Assembly: GCA_025331565.1 (NCBI GenBank)
Contig: JAFREQ010000120.1
Span: 434,001 to 498,000 of the forward strand
Direction: 5' to 3'
Source: Holacanthus passer
Lineage: Eukaryota > Chordata > Actinopteri > Pomacanthidae
DNA length: 64,000 nucleotides
Part shown: in pieces, positions 47,086-59,210 of the stretch
How the letters are laid out: every line of letters begins with the position of its first letter
Numbering within the stretch: position 1 is the first letter of the stretch
Position numbers and translations under genes: made by a program
Notes under the pieces: generated by a model
Databases searched by the model: none
What the model saw: only the letters and a program-made list of their open reading frames with translations
What the model was told of the DNA's origin: nothing

Positions 47086-47860
47086 TATTGTCAGACTGTG
47101 CTTTGATCCCACTGCTCGAATAAAGCATTCATGAATAAAGCAAAACCTGCCTTCCGATACCAAAATGTCTGCCTTCTGCCAGAGTGGTTTTATTAATAGT
47201 CTGGAGCAGGTACCGTACGTTTTCTATCTTTACTCGGGGTCTACAGTTCTTTCAGTGTTGTATCTTGTACTGCAAAGACTTACTACATTCAGCCTCTAAA
47301 TTTTTGATATTCTATGTCCCATGTTTTAATATTTCTTTATGTTTTCTTATTGTAAGTGTATCTGAGTACAGTCAGCACTCCCAGTCAGAGGTAATATGTA
47401 GTCTGGCATGTTGCTCTGCAGATTATATATTTTTCTACTACATATTTATTTTATGACAGTGATGCATAAAATCGATTGGGATTAGCCAATAGATCATAAC
47501 AAACAGTATGATGTATTTAAAAACAAAGAATCAGCCACAGTATTAATTCAGTTGTTAGCACTGATAAGAGCTTTAGATTCACACTGCAGTGTGATCCTGC
47601 ACCTCGGGAACTCTCAGATGAAATATTCTGAACTCAAGGTTCACTTACTATTAGGGCTGAAAGCTCCACAAACAGTAAGTAAATGGACCTTGAGTTTAGA
47701 ATTTTCTTTATCACAGATATGTTCATTTAGTTTCACACTCTGAAACTGAATATATTCTGTTCAGTTTATGTTCTCAGTTACTACAGAGCAGCAATGTAGT
47801 TTTCTGTTTTAGTTTGTTTTAGTTATGATAGTATTTTGTGATCATATTGAATAGAGGGAT
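47086..47860. other. Noncoding stretch
   Basis: No gene seen. Confidence 0.6.
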
Positions 47861-48110
47861 AGCGGGTCACGTGGATATGGGCGGGGATATTAAGGTAATG
47901 CACTCACCTGTTCACTTTTCTTTGTCGGAGGTAGAGAGAGGGGGTGAGCTGGGTCACCGTATTTTTTGTTGACCGCTATGTTATGTGATTGCTTTGATTG
48001 TGAGTTAGCTCACGTTATCATGAGTTGATCATCTTTTTTTCTTTAATAAAAGGTTAAATTTATACTTTGAAATCTCAGTGAATTCTTTTGTTTAGCGCGT
48101 CAGACAAACA
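47861..48110 (+). mobile_element. Possible solo LTR
   Basis: The segment has LTR-like organisation: an E-box and GC-box-containing start (GGGTCACGTGG, GGGCGGGGATATTAAGG), a middle without simple repeats, then TTTAATAAAAGGTTAAAT (a polyadenylation-signal-like AATAAA) followed by a GT/T-rich stretch and CGCGTCAGACAAACA. There is no gag or pol reading frame nearby. I could not define matching TG...CA ends with a target-site duplication, so a promoter of other origin is possible. Confidence 0.35.
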
Positions 48111-49570
48111 GGCCCAACCTCAGTCCCTCAGTGACTCCTGTTTGTTGAAGTCGCTGCACGTTTACTTATGACTGTTTTCTGGGTCTGACAGTGACTGTAA
48201 TCGTCCTCTGCTTTGGGATTTGGCTTCAGAGTGATACCTTTTTTCTGGCTCCCTGATAACAGCATGTTATATGTAGTAATTATATATACAGTATAGCATG
48301 ACTAGACAACTCGAGAAAGACAAGAGAGGAAAGGTTTTGGTTTGGTATGGAGCCAAATCGTACATGTCTTTGGATGCATTTGCAAATTCAACAATTCCGA
48401 TCTTCAAAGCCAGAAACCTTTTCAAGAGTTGGCTGAAGGTAAAGACACTGTAATTATGTTACGGCTGTAATAAATGGGGAAGCTTGATGTCCATTGTGGG
48501 CCAAGATCAAGACAAGCCAGAATAGAAATCCAACATGTCAGAAGTGTTTTGAGGAACAGACTCAAACTGAATCTATACAGTCCTACACTGCTGAGCATCG
48601 CTCTCTGCTGTGGAACTAAACAACGAGACTGATGTCTGCCTGACAACCATCCATCATGCACTGACCTACTCTGAAACGCAAACATGTCACCTAGATGTCC
48701 AGTCTCGCTTCATAACTCTGGCCTGGAAAAAGGGTTACATAAACAGTTCTGGGTCACGCTGTGCAGGTTCAAGACATTTGTTATGTAATTGGCCTTTGAT
48801 GGCAGCCATGCATCCGTGCCCACAGCCCGAGGCACTTCCTCCTGAGACCCTCAGAAACCTGCTCCTCACATCTTCAGATAGCGTCTGACTCAGGATGAGG
48901 ACGTCAGAAGATCATTTCTGATAGTGAGCGTGCTTATGTAATGACAAGAAGAGGTCATTGAGATGGACAAGTAAAGGTCAGAACTGGACTTGTTTAAATC
49001 AAATCAAACACTTCATTGTGAGCAAATGACTGCATGTTCTCTTTGAGTTGAGGAATGTCGTCCGCACCCCATCAGATGATCCTTGAGCTTGTAAACTGGA
49101 CTTACATGATGGACACATGGTGTGTGGTGCAGCAGATCCTACTCAGAGGTTAGTTGTATCTAATTGGCTATATTTGAAAAATTTAGGTGTTTACTCAAAA
49201 GTGTGTGAAATTAAAGTGAAATTCAAGTCACACAAAACTCTAGGAAGAAAAAAGGTTGCTAAACTCATGGTGAAGATACAGCAGATGTGAACAAATTGCA
49301 CCATGATTTCTAAAGGAAAAGTCATAGTACAGCAATTGCAAACACTTTCATAAACAGACTTTGAGTTGCATCTGTATCATGTTTTATCAAATAGTGATAC
49401 AGAGAAGCAAGACAGATCTTTACTTTTACAGAATGGTCATGACTTTAAAATTGTACTGGGCCGCAGAAGGTTGCACGAGTGTATCTGCTTTTTCTTCAAC
49501 ATCCATCCTCATATTAAATGTTTCCTGCTGCACTCACAGCTGGAAACTGCTGGGTACAATTACCAGAGCT
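48111..49570. other. Noncoding stretch
   Basis: Reading frames of up to about 92 codons, none recognisable. Confidence 0.6.
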
Positions 49571-49574
49571 GCAG

Positions 49575-49740
49575 TAGGCCAATAGAGGATTTAGTACCTT
49601 GCTCAAGGGCAAGTTAGCAGCAGTGCTGAGGGAGGAAAGAGCATTTGTCATTTTCTCTCCCCAGTTAGATTTTCCTGGCAGGTCCGACCTTCCAGTCACC
49701 GGTCCGCCTCTCTAACTTTAGGCTACCGCTGCCCCCTCTG
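49575..49740. repeat. Fragment of a teleost repeat (CCTTGCTCAAGGGCA type)
   Basis: TTAGTACCTTGCTCAAGGGCA, CAGCAGTGCTGAGG, then TTCCAGTCACCGGTCCGCC and TAGGCTACCGCTGCC. This order is familiar from fish genomes as a dispersed repeat ending in CTGAGCTACTGCCGCC. Confidence 0.6.
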
Positions 49741-51925
49741 CAACCCTCATCCCGTTTTATTTTTCCAGCATTGGAAGTCGAGTGCTTTTTTTTTTTTTAT
49801 TACGAACTCGCAGCTACATATTCATGCCTTACTGTGCGAGCTCAAAATGCCACGGTTCGACGTGCCCGGCCTTCGATCTGGAGGCGACGGTAGCCGTTTG
49901 ATCTGCAAAAGCCACGTTTGAACCTCCTGCTGTCGGCTTTAAGCACAATCATTCCACGATGCTGCTTTTGAAGAGCTGGCTACAGCTGCTGCCCTGCCGG
50001 AGGATCAGCCTGCACCGTATGTGATGTTTATTGTGCTTAACAGTCAGTGTGAATCAGGGAGGAGGCTGGAAATATTGATCCTGCAGAGCTTTTTTTTTCT
50101 AGCTGGCCTTTTTGCAAATTTAGCATTCCTAACTTATATTTTGAAGGAATCTGACTCACATACAGAAAATACTGGTTTAATGGAGTCTGAATTTCTTTAA
50201 GATTTGAAATATGCAAACTAGTCAGCAATAGTGTTGGGCAGGTCCAAATCAGTAGAACCTATTTTGGGGTGTGAGGGGACAATGCAGCATCAGTCTTTGA
50301 GGGTCTTGGACTGTTTTTTAATAATCTTGCAGTAGTTTAAATAACATGTGCCAGGAGATCTGCTGCTGTATTTATTTCTGACCCAAATGGTGAGACGCTG
50401 TCCTCATTACCCCATTCTGTCTGTCTGCAGCTGAAATAGTCAACTGTATGAAACTATATATAAATATAGTAAGTTAAATAAGGGTCTGCTGTTTAATTTT
50501 AAACCTTTAGAACATTTCTTTCATAACTATGAAAATGAAATAAATAATTGTTTTCTGAGGGGAAATAAGGTGACCACAATGTATTAACGCTTAACAATGG
50601 CACCTTGAAAACTGTCTTTACTCAGACATCAACCTGTGGTGACAAAGCAAAACACCCTGTTGTCTATTTCACCCTCCGTCTCTCCAGGTGATGTTGACTG
50701 AGCGTGTTTGCTCTTCTCAGCAACAGCCTGCTTCACATTCACACTGGAGGTGTTCAGTCCTCCACCACTGAGCAGCTCCACAGGAGAAACGTGCCACTGA
50801 AGGACAAATTCACTCCGAGTGTGACGGCACGTCATGACACAAAATTTTGCCCTACAGAACATTTGTTATCTAATTTATTATGTAAATTATAGATTAATTA
50901 TATATATATATAAAAACTAAGGTACTGCTGATGACCTGATGGAAAACGTTCCTTTTAATTTTTTTTTCCACTTTGTCAACTCAAATCAAATGGATCTCTT
51001 TTTTTGTCTTTTTTGTTATTTTGGGAGTTTTTTTTTTTTTTTAAATCATCAGTTCTTTGTCACTCTGCATGCTGTTTTCCCTTTAACTGATTTTAAAATG
51101 TTTTCATAAACCTTAGTTCCTCTTTTTTCTCTCTCTCTTTTCCTGCAGTTTCTGCTGCTGATATTGTACATTTTCTGATTTAATAGAAAAAAGAAATTTG
51201 TTTCAGTTCTGCCAGTTCATTGCCACCTGATGCTGTCTGCACCTGACCATCGGCAGAACTGCTTTACAACAGTTTTGAGCCATTGTTACCTCTTGGATAA
51301 AGTGATGTTGCTGAACCTTGTGACAGCACTTCCTCAGGCGTTGTGCATGGCTCACGTGCACGCGGTCTGATTTCAGCTGTTTGCTCAAACGCCTTTGCCC
51401 TCATTCTGAAAGAAGAACTGAAGTTTAGCTGCTTAGGAAATATTTAAATGTGATCCCATCTTCAGTTTTGCCATTTATCCATGAAAACCTTACTAAAATT
51501 AATCACTCTGAGTTGGTATATTTAAAAAAATGTGGATTTCTGAAAATGCAAATGCAGCTCAAAGAACAAGTAAAGATATATGTTTTGTTCTGTTTCTGTG
51601 CTGGATCTTGTCGAGCTGTTTTGAACCGTCTCCTCTAACTTCTTGGCTACTCTCACAGTCTGATTACTTCTAAGAGTTATTGGTTTTCTTTGAGGATGAC
51701 ATTGAGGAGGCTGGAAAACTGGGGCGCGTCGACGTGTGACTCCCTTACAGAACAAAAGCTGAACTCTTCGTTATGCAGGAGAGACATGGGTAAGCTTTCT
51801 AGCAGAGGAACCCAGTCACGTAAGGTGGAGAGTGGCTCATTTACACACATCGCCACAGGCATGAGAGAGGAGGAAGATGAGGCCGATTATTCTTGGTGCC
51901 TCCCGTTCTGTTATATTTTCATTGT
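49741..51925. other. Noncoding stretch, pyrimidine-rich around 51.0-51.16 kb
   Basis: Holds T runs and a strong-looking acceptor (TCTCTCTCTTTTCCTGCAG, ending near 51149). What follows meets stops within about 11 codons in all frames and no downstream donor fits, so I do not call an exon. (TA)n near 50897-50912. Confidence 0.55.
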
Positions 51926-51929
51926 TTCA

Positions 51930-52260
51930 CTCTTTCGTGCAGTGTGTTGTTTTGTTACTCATTTCATATCACTTTACTTCCTGCCTTTGTGTGTGTTTCT
52001 CGACAGTTTGACTGTCCCCCGCGCCCTGATTGGTTTCACCTGTAACCCTCCCCTCTGAGTGTATTTAATATGTGTGTGTTCCCTTCACCCTATACCAGTT
52101 TGTCTTGTCTCACATTCTAGCCTTTCTCTTAGTGTCTTCGTGTCTTTCTGTTTTTTTGGATCTTGCCTGATTTGACCTCGCCTCTGCTTTCCCCCTGCTG
52201 GATTCGTTTGCCTGATCTGCTCTTTGACTCCCTGTGTACGGCACCATGGTGGACCAAAGA
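51930..52260 (+). repeat. Retroelement-derived repeat, Pol II promoter-like
   Basis: CGCCCTGATTGGTTTCACCTG (with a CCAAT-box core in reverse), GAGTGTATTTAATATGTGTG (TATA-like), TTCCCTTCACCCTATACCAG, CTTGTCTCACATTCTAGCC, GATCTTGCCTGATTTGACC, GGATTCGTTTGCCTGATCTG. The order (ATTGG, TATTTAA, then pyrimidine-rich CCTG repeats) is one I associate with a common teleost retroelement. No coding region remains. Confidence 0.45.
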
Positions 52261-53351
52261 AGACAGTGGGGTTTTTTTGCATCAAGATTCTGTCTCATGC
52301 ATTTGAGTCCACTTTGCTTGTGTGATTCCCCAGTCGTTGCAATCCTTCACGCGGAGAAGCAGGAGTATCCCACTATCCTCTACAGGGGAGCTTGTCAGGA
52401 TGTGATTCCCTGGTGAGCAAAGAAGAAATGCTGAGAGGATGAGGAGGCAAATACAGCAGAAAATAGAATATAGATTCTCAATTACAGGCCTGTCACTGCA
52501 TCTCTGGAGACGAGTGGCACGTGCTACCATGTTGGAGGAGTGACAGTGAAATAAAAAAATATAGTTTAATTACATCTTCTTTTCAAACAAAAATGGTATT
52601 CATTAGGCTTCCTATGATCTCAGTCACCTATTATCTGATTTCCTTCCCGTTCAGTGTTGCATGTAATCGGTCACAGCTTGGAATTGAGTTCTTTTTCATT
52701 TTGTTCTTCCCCCTGTTTTCAGCCATGTGCAGCTGTGACGTCAGCTGCACACCAACTCTGAAGTCTTGTCAGAGTCACAAGTCAAGCCAGTCAAATCTCA
52801 AATCTTCTGAGGCAAATTGCAAGTCAGCAGTCTGAACGCAGGAAATGATACGACTTATCATTATTTCTTTCAAAGCTGTGTTAACAGTGCTTCTTTTTGG
52901 CATAAGCCTAAAAGTTACCTTTTCAAAACTTGCTTGTCATTGTCTTTATTTTTTTGTATTGTTGATGAGATGAGAAGTTGTAGATCATGATTGGGAACCC
53001 TATGAATGAGTGTTGGCCCCTGGTATTAGTCCTGTGTACTTGGCCCTGTTTTGACATATAGCTCATCTTGGGTCTTTAAGTAAGGATTTAGCTGCAATAA
53101 CCATTTTTTGGCTGCCTGGGAAATATTGTAATTCTGAGTTTTGCTGTCCATCTCTGTTACTATTCTGAAATCCATATTTAAAGAAGAGCAGATTATCTGA
53201 TTTGCATAAACAGTCTTCTTCTCTGCTATTTCTCCATCAAGGGAAACTAATATTTTTTATTATGTTTATGATGTTTATTTGTGATGTTGAGCTTAGCAAG
53301 TTGTTTTTTTCTCACGAAATTAAACTTTCACAGATGCTTGAAACCTTATCA
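52261..53351. other. Noncoding stretch
   Basis: No gene seen. Reading frames about 100 codons at most. Confidence 0.6.
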
Positions 53352-53699
53352 TTTTTACACCAAAATTAGCTTGTATTTTTTTGCATGCAAGTAAACACGC
53401 TAAAAGTAGGCAGTTGATTCCTTTCCCATTGCCAGTAGCTGAGTTTGCCTTTCTGTTTTTTTCTGGTGTCACGTCCGATGTCAGAGAACATGGAAGCCAG
53501 TGACAAGGCCAGTTGATGTGCCAGTTACTTTTACTTTAGTTCCCTTTTTAAACTCAATGCCGACTGAACAATGTAACCATTTCACATTGTTCCCAGACTG
53601 TAAAAAAACAATCTGACCTGGAGCCGATAAATACCTGTGACTACTATCCCAACAAAGGCAAAAGCCAGATATCATTGGGTTTTGTGTCCAGTGTGAAAG
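53352..53699 (+). mobile_element. Nonautonomous DNA-transposon-like element, copy 2
   Basis: Second copy of the repeat at 7651-8115, same orientation. The left end is TTTTTACACCAAAATTAGCT. The right end in reverse complement is GCTTTCACACTGGACACAAA. Internal matches are TTCCCATTGCCAGTAGCTGA and CCGATAAATACCTGTGACTAC. It lacks about 115 bp of the middle of copy 1. Confidence 0.7.
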
Positions 53700-53706
53700 C
53701 GATACA

Positions 53707-53975
53707 TAGATAGATAGATAGATATCACATTAAATAACAAGATACAACATGACATAAAACACAACACAGTGCAATTAAACAAGTACTTAAAAACCACTGA
53801 CTCTATAAGTAATAGTGTAGAGTAGTAGATGTAGTGGTGATGTACAAGATGGTGCAGATGTAGTGCAAACAGATCAGAAACTAAATATAACTACATCATT
53901 GTGAGTCCAGAGTTTTCTCTATCGGACTGAGCTGCAGAGTTAAACAGACTTATGGCTTGCGGCAGGAAAGACAAC
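53707..53975 (-). repeat. LINE 3'-end fragment with GATA tail
   Basis: (TAGA)n at 53707-53728, then TAGTGTAGAGTAGTAGATG, GTGCAGATGTAGTGCAAAC and GAGTTAAACAGACTTATGGC, TTGCGGCAGGAAAG. Fish LINE fragments with a GATA tail and the text TTTAACAGACGTATGGCCTGTGGCAGGAA are common, and this is a diverged copy in minus orientation. It begins right at the end of the transposon copy at 53352-53699. Confidence 0.6.
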
Positions 53976-56900
53976 ACATTTTACATCGAACCACTGAACA
54001 ATCCATACATACATGAGACAAAAAAGATCACGGAGGTTTATTTGCCAAACCAAGACTCATCATATGGAGACTTGATAATGAATAGGAAGCCCGAGGTTCT
54101 CTGCAACAACCATGCATCATCATGTCTGAGCAGCGCTGCAGTCTGCTGCGCAGAGCAGATTAAAACAGCCAGGAACAACAACAACTTAATTGATGGGCAC
54201 ATCAGTCGCTCTCAGACTGTAAAGCAACTTCTCTTCGCTCCCTTTCATGAGAAGTTTGTTCTCTTTGAGACGACTTCAGACAAACTTTTTTCCCCACAAG
54301 GGCACAAGTATTGACTCTGCTTTCTTGGATGTGATAATCAGCCTGGAAGCTCACTTGGACTAACAGGGCAAACATCTAAATTTAAGAGGCCGGGTTGGTT
54401 TTCTCCACTGCACTCCTTCCTTGTGATTTAGGTTCATTTCTTTACATTAAACCCGTGTCTAACACAGACACACGTAGTTCTTTATGTGGAGAGACAGATT
54501 GTGGTCTTTGAGTGGGGAGTAATCCACAAGGATCATCCTCTCTGGTGTTTCTTTGCGCTCCAGCTGACGGTTATGTAATTTACCAGGGATTAACCTACTG
54601 CAGAGAACATCTCCTCATATTCCCATTGACCCCTTTAACGCTCTGTGTTATGTCACAATTGCACTTGATGTATCGAATGCATTGTGCTTTGATGAAGGTT
54701 CATTCAGAAGGAAATCTCTCAAAATGATCCACAAATAAAACCACAGTCCAGTTTAAAGTGTTACTGATGTGAGAAAACCAGACTTAAACATTCATTACAT
54801 GTAAATTCTGTGTGTTTGTTTGCTTGGCCAGAATCTCGCCCACCTGATTCAGCTGATCCACAGCCTCATTCATCAGGCCTAGTTCAGTGGTTTAAATTTG
54901 GTTCCTTTCACCTGTTTTTGAGGGCATTTCCAATTTCAGCACAAAGAGGAAGGTCCGGAAAATATAAAAGCTTTACATGAAAACAGGTTTGTCAGCTGTA
55001 CCTTGACGATGCATTACTTACTTCTGCTTCTTCTACTGCAGACAGGCCCCCGCTATGTCAGACCGAAGACCAAAAATACCAACACAGTCCTCCGTTCTAG
55101 ACCAGACTGGGAGCCATGGTGCATGTCACAGAGTGTGTGATTATGGCAGGATTATTTTTAGTGGGAAAGAGCACTGAAAAGCTATGATCTCTCAGTGTTA
55201 ATGATGTTTAATTAATGATGTGATCCTCATGAATATATTTACATAAACATATATACATATGCTAAAACAATATCTTTACCTCCTATTCTCTGCTCCCATC
55301 TCTAAAAAAAAAACTAAAAAAAAATGTGTTTGCATTTTGACAGCTCCAAATATCCTACTCCTCCACCAGCCTCCAAAATGATGCAAATTGCTTTTAACTC
55401 ATCTTTTGTGCTTTTGTATTCGTGTTGATTTTTTTTTTTTAAACCGGTTGTCACAGCTTGCAGTTGCCTCCCACAGAGTCTTTTGTTGGTTGAAAACAAC
55501 GGTGCATCTGTGGTGAGCCTGCTTTTTAAAGTGGAACTTTTATGGCAACGTTTGCCGCTTGGCAGGTTGGACGCGCGCCAGCGTGCCGAGTGGATATGAT
55601 GAGTCCAAAAATCTCAAGTCATGTTCGACGAGGCGTGTGTTTTTGTTGCGAGCGAGGAAAACACTAAGCTGGCAAATTTCAGCATGCGTTTTGGCATGAA
55701 AAAAAAATCTTCTCTACAAAGAGGGAAAAATAGAAGAACAAACAAAGCATGAACTTGTTTTGCACAAAGCACAATTACAGGGTGGCTGCTGGTATTTGCA
55801 GGTTTTTGTGCATTGATTTTTAGTTGCTTTTTTTCTGTGTGCGGGTTTTACTCTCTGCATACGTGTTCAAACATCATGTGTCATGTCGCTGCACTGAGCA
55901 GTAAATCATATTGGTTCTATTTTAAACAGCACATTTGTTGGTAGAGCTGCTGTCTGTCAAATACTTGATGCTGAGGCTGGCTTCAACCAGACATTGATGA
56001 ACTCACCTGTCCTGTTTTTTGACACAGCCCAGCTATTCACCAGAAAGTCTTTCTCAGAATAAGAGCAGCATATAAACACTAATCAAAAGAGAAATGCATT
56101 TTATTTAGAGAGTCTCTCCACCTGGACTTGATGTTTTTGTGTGCCAGCTATTGTAAGTAAGAGACATTTGGAAGTAAGTATCCATGGCAGAGAATCAGCA
56201 CTTTGTTTAAATTAAGATTTTAGCAGTACGACTCAGTAAAAGGAAGGCAGCTATCATTGTATTTCGTTATCACAATGAGGCTCTCCAGTGATTTCACTGG
56301 GATATGTTTGCAGGCTTTTTCTGCCATCCAATGATGAGCTTAGCCAAAGACTGTTTATATCTACAACACTTATATTTCTGCTGCTTTCTTTAGTCTGGTT
56401 GCAGGAGAATGGTACTTTTAGCCACATGCGCTGGTGGGAAGATGAAATACGATCCTAGAAGCCCAGTTTGGGCAAAAGATTAATGAGTTTGAGGCTTTAA
56501 CAGCAAAACACAAGGATTGTACAATTGTGGAAGGATTATCGCAGCACAATCATTTCATTTTCTGTCTAGAAAAATTGCAAAGTAAAAAATAAAGTTGCAC
56601 AGTTCACGCTTAAAAGTTAAACTGGTTTCAAGTTTTTTTGCTGAATGTCCCTGCATGTTTTTATTTATTTATTTATTTTCTGGGGGGTACATTTTTATTT
56701 TTATTAGATGGTGACTGTGGAGAGGTGACAGGAAACAAGGGAGGGAGAGATGCTGGATTTGGACCATTTGAACATGGTCAGTGTGTCGAGGGCGGCCCGA
56801 CCCTGCGTGTTAGTGCTGGCACCCCCATGCAATCAATGTTATGGCCTCATTGAAATGAATGACACAGTGTTTATTTCTCATGCAGTGCTGATATCAGAAA

Positions 56901-58410
56901 CATAGCCTTAAACTTTCAATTGTTTATTAATATTTTCTCTGCGTTTCACTGTAGGCATTTGATGTCTATGTCGGTTTTCCTCTTTTAATAAACATAATAA
57001 TCTGAGGGAAAGCATGGATTGTGTTAGTGTATGAGTGCACGTGTAATATATGTGAGATGTGAAACGTAACATCACTGACCCACATGGGCTGAGAACATCT
57101 CAAGTACATATGGGTTTACACAGACACACACACACTTGAACGGGGTTCAAACAGGATGCAGAGAAAGAGGAGGCAGCACATTGCTGTACAGTCTGGTACA
57201 TTATGCTACAGTACAGTGCGTTCCTGTTGAGACAGACAACACATTCCACCTTAAAACCCCCAGCAGCCTCCAGTCTCGGTCCTGGAATGTGTCCTAGTTA
57301 TGCCTCATCTGCAAGGAATACTAGTGCAACTTAATAATTCATAGCTTATTCCGTGTGGTTTACTTTCTGAACATGTTCAAGCCTCTCCAGAATCGAGCAG
57401 CGCAGAAGTGAGAGTGATGCCTTCAAGATGTGCAAATCTGGAGCAGCTTCATAGAAAAAAAAACATATTGTGTGAGTTTACCTTTAGTCTGCAGCTATAG
57501 CATCAGAAGGTGGTACCAGACAACCTCTTCTCTATAGGTCCAGGATTCACACCTGGTGAGAGCAGGTTCAACTCTCAATAATGCAAAGTCATTATAATGC
57601 CATTCATTACAGCTATCTGAAAAATAACTCAGAGGGTAGGGTTCGAGGGACAGTGGTGACCTTTTGATTCATAGAAACTGTGTTGCTTGCTGGTCAGAGA
57701 AAGGATGCCTACGGTGGTCCCTGCTGGCCATGACACACATTGTACACCCTGATAACCTGATGGGGGCCCTGGGGCAAAAATGAGCTGCTGGGCCCCGACT
57801 AATACTCAGTTCGTCCTTGGAACATGGCTTCAGGTTTGATGTTGACACAGGCAGCTTTTTCACAAAGGAGCCTAGAGATGTGGTAGTAAAGTAGGTCCCA
57901 CTTCCCACATCATGTCAGCTGATATTCTACTGTAACTGTGTGTGTTCACATTTTCCCTGACAAAGTTACAATTGACCACAAACTAGATGCCAAACAGTCT
58001 AGCTGACGCTTCTTCATCCTGAGGCCCTGGGACTTGCCTGCTTCGCCCGATTGATTATCCAGACCTCAAATCATAATAGCGCCATCCTTCTCCCTTTGTT
58101 ACTTATCTAGGACAGTTACTATTCGCAGGACCACAAGAGGTCAATCAACAATCAGCTGATCAGTGTCTGAAAAAGAAACCCAACCGTCAATCATCTTCAA
58201 TAGACAATGACGTTGACCTCAGGGAGTGAAATTGATTTCCAAAATGACTGGATTACACTCCTTTTTTTTTGTGCAGACCTATGAGAATCATGCTTTGGCC
58301 ACATGGTGATTGTGGACGACCATTATATTTTTTCACTTATGTTGGGGTTAATTCTCCTGTTTTTTTTTTTAGCTTTTCTTGGTAAAGAAACCCAGTGTGA
58401 CCCAGAGCGT
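53976..58410. other. Long noncoding stretch, nothing recognised
   Basis: A 120-codon plus-strand reading frame at 53952-54314 starts inside the LINE fragment and has no domain. A GGGGGCCCTGGGGCAAAAATG fragment near 57760-57780 resembles one at 44.3 kb. Otherwise AT-rich, no gene. Confidence 0.55.
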
Positions 58411-58414
58411 AACC

Positions 58415-58690
58415 TCTTGCTGCCCTCAGAATAGACATTCATTTGTAATTACACTGCAGAGATTGCTATGGAGAGTCTGCATTGATAGATGCTAATTGCG
58501 AGGGAACAGCTTATCTAAGAATAGAATGAGCTGCTCTGTATTTTTCCTCACGGGGAACGTGAAGTAATTTGTGAATGGTCATTAGGGAGCGGTGGGTTTC
58601 CCTCCTCAAATGGAAGCAAAGGAACCTTTAAACAGCAGAGCTATTTTTCGAACATTGCACAACGCCAAATGTCAACAGTGGACAGATGTC
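58415..58690. promoter_or_regulatory. Candidate conserved regulatory block
   Basis: Repeat-free sequence with TTCATTTGTAATTACACTG, TTGATAGATGCTAATTGCG, CAGCTTATCTAAGAATAG (GATA-type) and GAAGTAATTTGTGAATGG. No coding signal. Inference from texture only. Confidence 0.28.
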
Positions 58691-58969
58691 CCTCACAGAC
58701 TCTTTCCGCTCAGAGGTCTTCTGATGAAAAACGATCCAGTATTTTCTGCCACGTGCTGTTATCATGGGGAATTCCTGCTGAAAATCATAATATCCTCACA
58801 TTTCATGTCGCCCTTGACACAAAAGCTCAAAGGTCATCACAGGTTAAGTTCAGGGCTGCAGTATGTTTGAGTTTTTCCTGTGGGTTTTACTTTTAAGGAC
58901 ATCAGGCTTCTCTTGTCAAAAATGTGGATTTCTCTGGAGTCATTTCCTGCAGGAGAAAAATGTTTTCTT

Positions 58970-59210
58970 AGCTCTCTCCGAATGAAGCCTCTATCCTCCG
59001 GACGCTGCCTTGAAGGGTGATCTGTGAAATAACTCAATCACTCACAGCCTCCGGACAATTATATTTCATAATAAGCATGAGACGGACTTGCTTTCATTTT
59101 CTCAAAGGAGTAATTTTCCCTCCCACGCCTGGCAAGCGCCGCCGGCTGCTCAGGTTTGAACTACAAGCAGCTATCAGAGGTCTTATCTGGGTGAAATGGA
59201 AATGAGTGTT
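58970..59210. promoter_or_regulatory. Candidate conserved regulatory block
   Basis: Two direct copies of a CCTCCGGAC core (near 58995 and 59048), CAATTATATTTCATAATAAG, and a GC-richer CTGGCAAGCGCCGCCGGCTG patch followed by GGTCTTATCTGGGTG. No gene seen. Low certainty. Confidence 0.22.

Noticed and set aside
51120..51190. Strong-looking splice acceptor (long pyrimidine tract ending TGCAG)
   Set aside because: The following sequence stops quickly in all frames and no matching donor is present. The tract is part of a T-rich low-complexity zone.
51745..51789. Possible 39-nt exon between TTACAG and GTAAGC
   Set aside because: The acceptor lacks a good pyrimidine tract and the peptide is unremarkable. 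Chance match is likely.
53952..54314. 120-codon plus-strand reading frame
   Set aside because: Starts inside a LINE 3'-end fragment and shows no similarity to LINE proteins or other families that I know.
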